Shown piece after piece: positions 57,992 to 64,000 of a stretch of DNA of 64,000 nucleotides (position 1 is the first letter of the stretch; each line of letters opens with the position of its first letter). Both the position numbers and the translations under genes were made by a program. The notes under the pieces were generated by a model. That model did not search any database and was not told where the DNA came from. It worked only from the letters and a program-made list of their open reading frames with translations. The stretch covers positions 248,001 to 312,000 of the forward strand of contig CAWFJG010000001.1 in the NCBI GenBank assembly GCA_963816065.1, read 5' to 3'. The stretch is from Roseiarcus sp963816065 (GTDB lineage: Bacteria > Pseudomonadota > Alphaproteobacteria > Rhizobiales > Beijerinckiaceae).

Positions 57992-60498
57992 ATGCAACAC
58001 GTTCAGAAGGAAGCCCTCGCTGCTGCGTCTCCGGCGCCGCGTCAGCGCCTCGTCATCATCGGCAACGGCATGGCGCCGGGCCGCGCGCTGGAAAGGCTGT
58101 TCGAAGCCGCCCCGGAGGCCTACCAGGTCACGATCTTTAACGCAGAGCCGCGCGTCAATTACGATCGCATCATGCTGTCGCCGGTGCTGTCGGGCGAGAA
58201 GACGTTCGAGCAGATCGTCATCCACGGCGACGGCTGGTACGTCGATCACGGCGTCACGCTCTATAAGGGCCACCGCGTCGTCGCGATCGACCGCGACGCC
58301 AGGACCGTGACCTCCGAGCACGGCGTCGTCGCCCGCTACGACAAGCTGATCGTCGCCTCGGGTTCGACGCCGATCGTCATCCCCGTGCCAGGATCGAAGC
58401 TCGCCGGCGTCCTCACCTATCGCGATCTCGACGACGTCACCGCGATGCTGCTTGCGGCGAAGTCCCGCGGCGCCGCGGTCGTGATCGGCGGCGGCCTGCT
58501 CGGCCTCGAAGCCGCCATCGGCCTCAAGGAACAGGGCATGGAGGTCAGCGTCATCCATCTGATGCCGACGCTGATGGAGCGCCAGCTCGACCCGCCCTCG
58601 GGTTTCCTCTTGAAGGAAGCGATCGAGGCGCGCGGCGTGAAAGTCTACACGAAGGCCAACACTGGGGAGATTCTCGGCACGAACCCACAGAACGGCCCCC
58701 CACGCGTCCGCGCCGTGCTGCTCGACGATGGAACCGAGCTTCCTGCCGACCTCGTCGTCATGGCGGTCGGCATCCGGCCGAGCGCCGCGCTCGCGCGCGA
58801 GGCCGGACTCGCGGTCAATCGCGGGATCGTGGTCGGGCCGGACATGCGCACGAGCGACCCCGACATCTTCGCGCTCGGCGAATGCGCTGAAGCGCACGGC
58901 CAGTGCTTCGGCCTGGTCGCGCCGCTCTACGACATGGCGAGCGTGGTCGCTGCGCAGCTCGCCGGCGACGCAGAGGCCGCCTTCAACCCGAGCGCGACCG
59001 CGACCAAGCTCAAGGTAACCGGCATCAACCTCTTTTCCGCCGGCGATTTTTCCGAGGGCGAGGACCGACAGGAGATCGTGCTGCGCGACGCCGCCCGCGG
59101 CGTCTATCGCCGGCTCGTGCTGAAGGGCGATCGCCTGATCGGCGTCGTGCTCTACGGCGACGTTTCGCACGGGGCGTGGCTGTTCGACCTACTGAAGCGC
59201 GGCGTCGACATTTCCGACCTTCGCGAGACCGTGATGTTCGGACCGGGCGCCGCGGGGGCGCCCCGCTGGACCCTATGGCGGCCGTTGCAGTGTTGCCGGA
59301 TGATGCGGACATCTGCGGCTGCAACGGCGTATGCAAGGGCAGGATCGTCGAGGCGATCAAGGCGAAGGGGCTCACGACTCTCGACGAGGTGCGCGCCCAC
59401 ACCAAGGCGTCGGCAAGCTGCGGCTCCTGCACCGGTCTGGTCGAGCAGATGCTCCAGCTCACCCTCGGCGGCGCCTACGCTCCCACCGCAGCCCAGCCCA
59501 TGTGCGGTTGCACCGATCTCGGTCCGGACGACGTCCGCCGCCTGATCGTGGCGAAGGCGCTCAAGTCCATCCCCGCCGTCATGCAGGCGCTGGAGTGGAA
59601 GACCTCGTGCGGCTGCGCCAAGTGCCGGCCGGCGTTGAATTACTATCTGCTGGCGGCGTGGCCAGGCGAATACCAGGACGACGGCCAGTCGCGCTTCATC
59701 AACGAGCGCGTCCACGCAAACATCCAGAAGGACAGCACGTACTCGGTCGTGCCGCGCATGTGGGGCGGCGTGACCAGCGCCGCAGACCTGCGCGCCATCG
59801 CCGACGTGGTCGACAAGTTCGCCATTCCGACGGTGAAGGTCACCGGGGGGCAGCGGATCGACCTGCTCGGCGTGCGCAAGGAGCAACTGCCGGCCGTGTG
59901 GGCCGATCTCAACGCCGCGGGGCTCGTCTCCGGCGCGGCCTACGCCAAGGGTTTGCGAACGGTGAAGACCTGCGTCGGTTCGGACTGGTGCCGGTTCGGC
60001 ACGCAGGATTCCACTGGCCTCGGCGTCAAGCTGGAAAAGTTCCTGTGGGGTTCGTGGACGCCGGCCAAAGTGAAGATGGCCGTCTCGGGTTGTCCACGCA
60101 ATTGCGCGGAAGCGACCTGCAAGGACGTCGGCGTCATCTGCGTCGACAGCGGCTATGACATCGTCTTCGCCGGCGCGGCAGGGCTCGACATCAAGGGGAC
60201 CGAGGCGCTTTGCCATGCAGCGAGCGAGGCGGAGACGATCGAAATCGTCGCGGCGCTCGTCCAGCTCTACCGCGAGCAGGGGCGCTACCTCGAGCGCATC
60301 TACAAATGGGCGAAGCGGGTCGGCGTCGAGTCCATTAAGGCGCAGGTCGTCCATGACCGCGACATGCGGCGCGCGCTCTACGACCGGTTCGCATTCTCGC
60401 AAAGGTTCGCCCAGACCGATCCGTGGAGCGAGCGAGTCGCCGGCAAGGACGCGCACGAGTTCACGCCGATCGCCGACCTCGCTCTGGCGGCGGAGTAA
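57992..60498 (+). pseudogene. nirB: Assimilatory nitrite reductase large subunit, one frameshift
   Basis: NirB reduces nitrite to ammonium with NAD(P)H, FAD, iron-sulfur clusters and siroheme. The first 420 residues have the two nucleotide-binding folds (RLVIIGNGMAPGRALERLFE, AAVVIGGGLLGLEAAIGL). A missing base in a G run near 59258 moves the frame; it continues with the BFD-type cluster motif DADICGCNGVCKGRIVEAIK and SCGSCTGLVEQM, the ferredoxin-like half domains, and the siroheme/4Fe-4S motif Cys residues in TCVGSDWCRFG and SGCPRNCAEATCKD. Total about 835 residues, normal. nirD follows after five bases. Confidence 0.93.
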
Positions 60499-60503
60499 GA
60501 GCC

Positions 60504-60839
60504 GTGAGCCATCCTGTCTGGACGGACATCGGCGCGCTCGATCAGATCCCGCGCCGCGGCGCGCGGGTGGTGCGTACGCCGGAGGGTTGCGTCGCGGTGT
60601 TCCGCACCGCCGAGGATCAAGCCTTCGCGCTCGAGGACCGCTGCCCGCATAAGGGCGGCCCCCTGAGCCAGGGGATCGTGCATGGCGAGAGCGTCACCTG
60701 CCCGCTGCACAACTGGGTCATCAGCCTGGAGACCGGCGCGGCGCAGGGCGCGGACGAGGGCCGGGCGCTCGCCTTGCCGCTGCGGGTCGAGGCGGGACGG
60801 ATCCTCATCGACCTCTCGTCGCTCGGAAAGGCGTCGTGA
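60504..60839 (+). CDS. nirD: Nitrite reductase small subunit
   Basis: The 111-residue Rieske-type subunit starts at GTG 60504. It has the Cys-x-His pair in EDRCPHKGGPLSQGIVHG and the Cys-x2-His pair in SVTCPLHNWVISLETG, so the 2Fe-2S ligands appear complete; many NirD proteins lack them. It helps NirB as electron relay or structural partner. The stop overlaps the ATG of nasA (TGATG). Confidence 0.93.
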   Translation: MSHPVWTDIGALDQIPRRGARVVRTPEGCVAVFRTAEDQAFALEDRCPHKGGPLSQGIVHGESVTCPLHNWVISLETGAAQGADEGRALALPLRVEAGRILIDLSSLGKAS

Positions 60840-63582
60840 TGGCCGAGAACTGGACCCGTACGACCTGCCCCTATTGCGGGGTCGGCTGCGGGGTGCTCGC
60901 GCGCGCCAAAGACGACGGAAACGCCGAGATCGAGGGCGACCCGGAGCATCCGGCCAATTTCGGCCGGCTATGCTCCAAGGGCTCGGCGCTCGGCGAGACG
61001 CTTTCGCTCGACGGCCGCCTGTTGCACCCGATCGTCGACGGCGTCGAGACCGGCTGGGACGAAGCGCTCGATCGGGTCGCCGCACGCTTTTCCGCGACGA
61101 TCGCAGCCCATGGCCCGGACAGCGTCGCCTTGTACGTCTCGGGGCAACTGCTGATAGAGGACTATTACGTCGCCAACAAGCTGATGAAGGGTTTTGTCGG
61201 CTCGGCCAATATCGACACCAATTCCCGTCTCTGCATGGCGTCCTCCGTCGCCGGCCACCGCCGCGCCTTTGGCTCGGACACCGTGCCGGGCGTGTACGCG
61301 GACATCGAAGAGGCCGACCTGGTCGTGCTGGTCGGCTCCAATCTCGCCTGGTGCCACCCGGTGCTGTTCCAGCGCCTGCTGGCTGCGCGCGACAAGCGCG
61401 GGACGACAATCGTCGCGATCGACCCGCGCGCCACCGCGACCACCGAGGCGGCCGACCTGCACCTCCCCATCGCGCCGGGCGCCGACGTCGCGCTGTTCTC
61501 CGGCCTGCTCGCGCATCTCGCGGAGTCGGGGCGGATCGACCGGCGTTACGTCGCGCAGCACACGGTCGGCTTCGAGGCGGCGCTCGCGGAGGCGCGCGGC
61601 TTCGATCTCGCCGCGACAGCAAGGACGACCGAACTCGATGCCGATGCGCTGAAAAACTTCTTCGACCTCTTCGCCCGAACCGAGCGCGTCGTCACCGTCT
61701 ACAGCCAGGGGGTCAATCAGTCCTCAGCAGGGACGGACAAGGTCAACGCCATCCTCAATTGCCATCTGGCGACCGGGCGCATCGGCCGTCCGGGCATGGG
61801 GCCGTTCTCGGTCACCGGCCAGCCGAACGCCATGGGCGGGCGCGAAGTCGGCGGTCTCGCCAACATGCTCGCCGCCCACATGGAAATCGAGAATCCTCGA
61901 CATCGCCGTATCGTCCAGGATTTCTGGGCCTCGCCGGCGATTGCATCGAGGCCCGGCCTGAAGGCGGTCGACCTCTTCCGCGCAGTCGAGGACGGCCGGG
62001 TGAAGGCGCTCTGGATCATGGGAACGAATCCGGCCGACAGCCTGCCGGACGCGGACCGGGTGCGCGCAGCGATCCGCAACTGCCCGTTCGTCGTGGTCTC
62101 CGACGTCTGTCGCCGAACCGACACGACGACGCTCGCCGACGTGCTGCTGCCGAGCGCGGCCTGGGGCGAGAAGGACGGAACGGTCACCAATTCCGAGCGG
62201 CGGATGTCGCGCCAGCGGGCGTTCCTGTCTCTGCCCGGCGAGGCGCTGCCGGACTGGCGGCAGATTGCGGAAGTGGCGACCCGCATGGGCTTCGGCGACG
62301 CCTTCGCCTATCGCTCGCCATCCGAGATTCTCGGCGAATACGTGGCCCTTACGGCGACGGAGAACGACGGCCGGCGCGACCTCGATCTCGGCGGCCTCGC
62401 CGATATATCGGACGCGGACTACGCCGCGCTGGCGCCGTTCCTATGGCCGCGCCGTGCCGGCGAAGCGCCAGCCGAGACGCGTTTCTTCGCCGACGGCCGT
62501 TTCTACCACGCCGACGGCAAGGCGCGCTTCGTCGCCACGCCCTTCCGCGCTCCGGCCGCCCAAACCAGCGCGTGCTTTCCCTTCATCCTCAACACCGGCC
62601 GCATCCGCGACCAGTGGCACACGATGACCCGCACGGCGAAGGCGCCGCGGCTGATGGCCCATATCGGCGAGCCCTTCGTCGAGATCCACCCGAGGACGCG
62701 AGGACGATCAGCGTTGCCGCGGCGGACCTCGCCGAGATCGAGAGCGAATTCGGCCGCGCTGTGCTGCGCGTGGTCGTCACCGAACGGCAGCGGCAGGGTT
62801 CGCTGTTCGCCCCGATGCACTGGACGGACCAGTATTCGGCGCTGGCGCGAGTCAACGCCCTTGTCCCAGCCGTGGTCGACCCTGTCTCCGGCCAGCCGGA
62901 ACTGAAGATTGCGGCGGTCTCGGCGACGCGTTACGCAGCCAACTGGTACGGCTTCGCGGTCTCGTGCCGGTCGAATCATGACCAAGGGGGTCGACTATTT
63001 CGCGATCGCGCCCGTGCGGGCCGGCTGCGCGGGCCGAACTCGCGGGGACCGTCCAGCGCCGATGACTGGACGGCATTCGCCAGGATTGCGCTCGGGCTCG
63101 GCGACGACGGCGAAATCATCTCCTATCACGACGCCGCGGCCGGTCAGCGCCGTTTCGTCGCTGTCGAGGGGGAGACCTCGCCGGCGCTCTGTTTGTCGCG
63201 CGTGAGCCGGCCGCCGCAGCCCGCTCCTGGCTCGCTGAGCGTCTGGGCGCGTCGATCGCGCCGCAGGACCGGCTGAGGTTGCTCTCCGGACGCCCCGGCG
63301 CCGAGGCGCGGGATCCTGGTCCGACCATCTGCGCCTGCTTCGACGTCGGCCGCAACGAGATTGTCGAGGCCGCAGCGCGAGGGGTGCGCGACGGTCGACG
63401 CAGTCGGCGCGCGCCTCAAGGCCGGCACGAATTGCGGCTCCTGCCGCAGCGAAATCGCCCGGCTCGTTGGCACTGAAAACGACCGCCAAGTCCAAGCCAG
63501 GTCACTCCCAAGCCACCTGCGGCGCTCCCCCTCCCCTTCGCCGGCAGCGCCCCATCTGGGCAGTTGCCATCGGCCAGACTAG
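60839..63582 (+). pseudogene. nasA: Assimilatory nitrate reductase with C-terminal BFD domain, frameshifted
   Basis: NasA reduces nitrate to nitrite with Mo-bis-MGD. The N-terminus has the 4Fe-4S motif TCPYCGVGCGVLARAK and a fourth Cys in FGRLCSKG; then DTNSRLCMASSVAGHRRAFG, MGPFSVTGQPNAMGGREVGG and NTGRIRDQWHTMTRT, as in cytosolic NasA/NarB. From 62691 onward the frame changes several times (near 62691, 62985, 63040, 63195 and 63385); the pieces include ARTISVAAADLAEIESEFGR and a C-terminal BFD-like 2Fe-2S domain, TICACFDVGRNEIVEAAARG, then KAGTNCGSCRSEIARL. So the intact protein would be about 890-900 residues. The end at 63582 is the stop of the last frame and may be later than the true one. 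Confidence 0.9.
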
Positions 63583-63652
63583 GCTGTCGTCGAGCAGGAG
63601 CGTGGCCCTCGGGACCGCGTCCCCGCGCCACCGGTGCGCCGAAAGGACGGCG

Positions 63653-64000
63653 ATGGACGAAGCCGCAGACCCCGCCGACACGACCTTCCGCCGACTCCTG
63701 AACCACGAGATTCTCGTCAGCGAGCGGCGGCGCATGCTGGGCCTGGCCCTGGTGGCGGCCGTCATTCTCGTCCTGATCCTCTTGTCGATGACGTTCGCGC
63801 CCGACTTCGTCAGGTCGATCTATCATGACCGTCTTCCGTTGCGCGCCGCGCTGACGGTCTTCTCGGCTTTCATCGTCTACGAATTGCTCGCGGCTGCTTT
63901 GCTCACTATCCTCCTCCGTCGTGGCTCGAAATTTCCTCGGTCTTCGGGCGCTATGCGAACGCCCTGGTCGAAACCAGCTTTCCGACTTTGCTGCTCTATC
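63653..64000 (+). CDS. Membrane protein, probably cyclase N-terminus (partial, frameshifted)
   Basis: From the ATG at 63653 (aagga site nearby) the frame reads MDEAADPADTTFRRLLNHEI, a short cytosolic head, then two membrane helices (LGLALVAAVILVLILLSMTF and AALTVFSAFIVYELLAAALL). Near 63915 a missing base shifts the frame to WLEISSVFGRYANALVETSF, then PTLLLY, running off the window. The head and helix pattern resemble the membrane domains of some rhizobial adenylate cyclases, but the catalytic domain is beyond the window, so this is a weak guess. Confidence 0.5.
   Translation, partial: MDEAADPADTTFRRLLNHEILVSERRRMLGLALVAAVILVLILLSMTFAPDFVRSIYHDRLPLRAALTVFSAFIVYELLAAALLTILLRRGSKFPRSSGAMRTPWSKPAFRLCCSI

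Noticed and set aside
56816..59170. 784-codon minus-strand frame opposite the nitrate transporter and nirB
   Set aside because: Long antisense frames are usual in GC-rich DNA. Its translation is made of charged low-complexity text and the plus strand carries clear, conserved proteins.

Overview
The window is GC-rich DNA from an alphaproteobacterium, most likely of the order Hyphomicrobiales. The evidence is the alphaproteobacterial LexA with a GTTC-N7-GTTT box upstream, DUF1236, DUF6481 and DUF3095 proteins, the thiC-thiE-thiD order behind a TPP riboswitch, and an alphaproteobacterial-style NirB/NirD/NasA set. No rRNA, intact tRNA or CRISPR array is visible. The species cannot be named from this sequence.

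Layout. 0-0.6 kb: end of an outer-membrane protein, its terminator, and a 131-bp MITE-like element. 1.5-6.5 kb: two unknown proteins, a DMT transporter, homoserine dehydrogenase, a broken DUF6481 gene and a DUF2189 membrane protein. 6.8-11.3 kb: mutS (broken) and an IS1182-type insertion sequence whose ends match the MITE. 11.3-16.4 kb: DUF3095 gene, then a thiamine unit (thiC, thiE, thiD, DUF2306 protein) behind a TPP riboswitch. 16.6-25 kb: an intact eight-gene cluster (DeoR-type regulator, deoC, a complete sugar ABC importer, mutarotase-like protein, ribokinase-family kinase), best read as uptake and breakdown of deoxyribose or a related pentose. 25-26.1 kb: transposon and integrase remnants. 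26.4-32.1 kb: a B12-dependent acyl-CoA mutase locus with a CoA ligase, a thioesterase, a TetR regulator and a MeaB-type GTPase. 32.2-40.9 kb: methyltransferase, serine hydrolase and PEP-CTERM esterase genes, then a catabolic unit (BKACE, MFS transporter, SDR) divergent from an AraC regulator. 41-54 kb: xthA, a phosphatase, a large class III cyclase/ATPase/TPR protein, a DUF1254 protein, a CoA-transferase pair, and lexA. 54-56.2 kb: a direct-repeat array and a DDE transposase. 56.7-63.6 kb: nitrate/nitrite assimilation (narK-type transporter, nirB, nirD, nasA). The window ends in a membrane cyclase-like gene.

The most interesting candidate system is the mutase locus at 26.4-32.1 kb. The large subunit keeps the overall fold and the B12-side histidine, but the residues that define methylmalonyl-, isobutyryl- and 2-hydroxyisobutyryl-CoA mutases are all different, so its substrate is probably another acyl-CoA. 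The genes run divergently from one inverted repeat, which suggests a self-contained acid-activation and carbon-skeleton rearrangement pathway. A second inferred pathway is MFS import, SDR oxidation of a 3-hydroxy acid, BKACE cleavage to acetoacetate, and activation by the CoA-transferase pair.

A general caution: at least fifteen genes are interrupted by small frameshifts, most of which can be repaired by adding one base. mutS carries two of them, yet the whole 16.6-25 kb cluster carries none. Sequencing or assembly error is the simplest reading, but real gene decay in a mutator lineage cannot be excluded from sequence alone.
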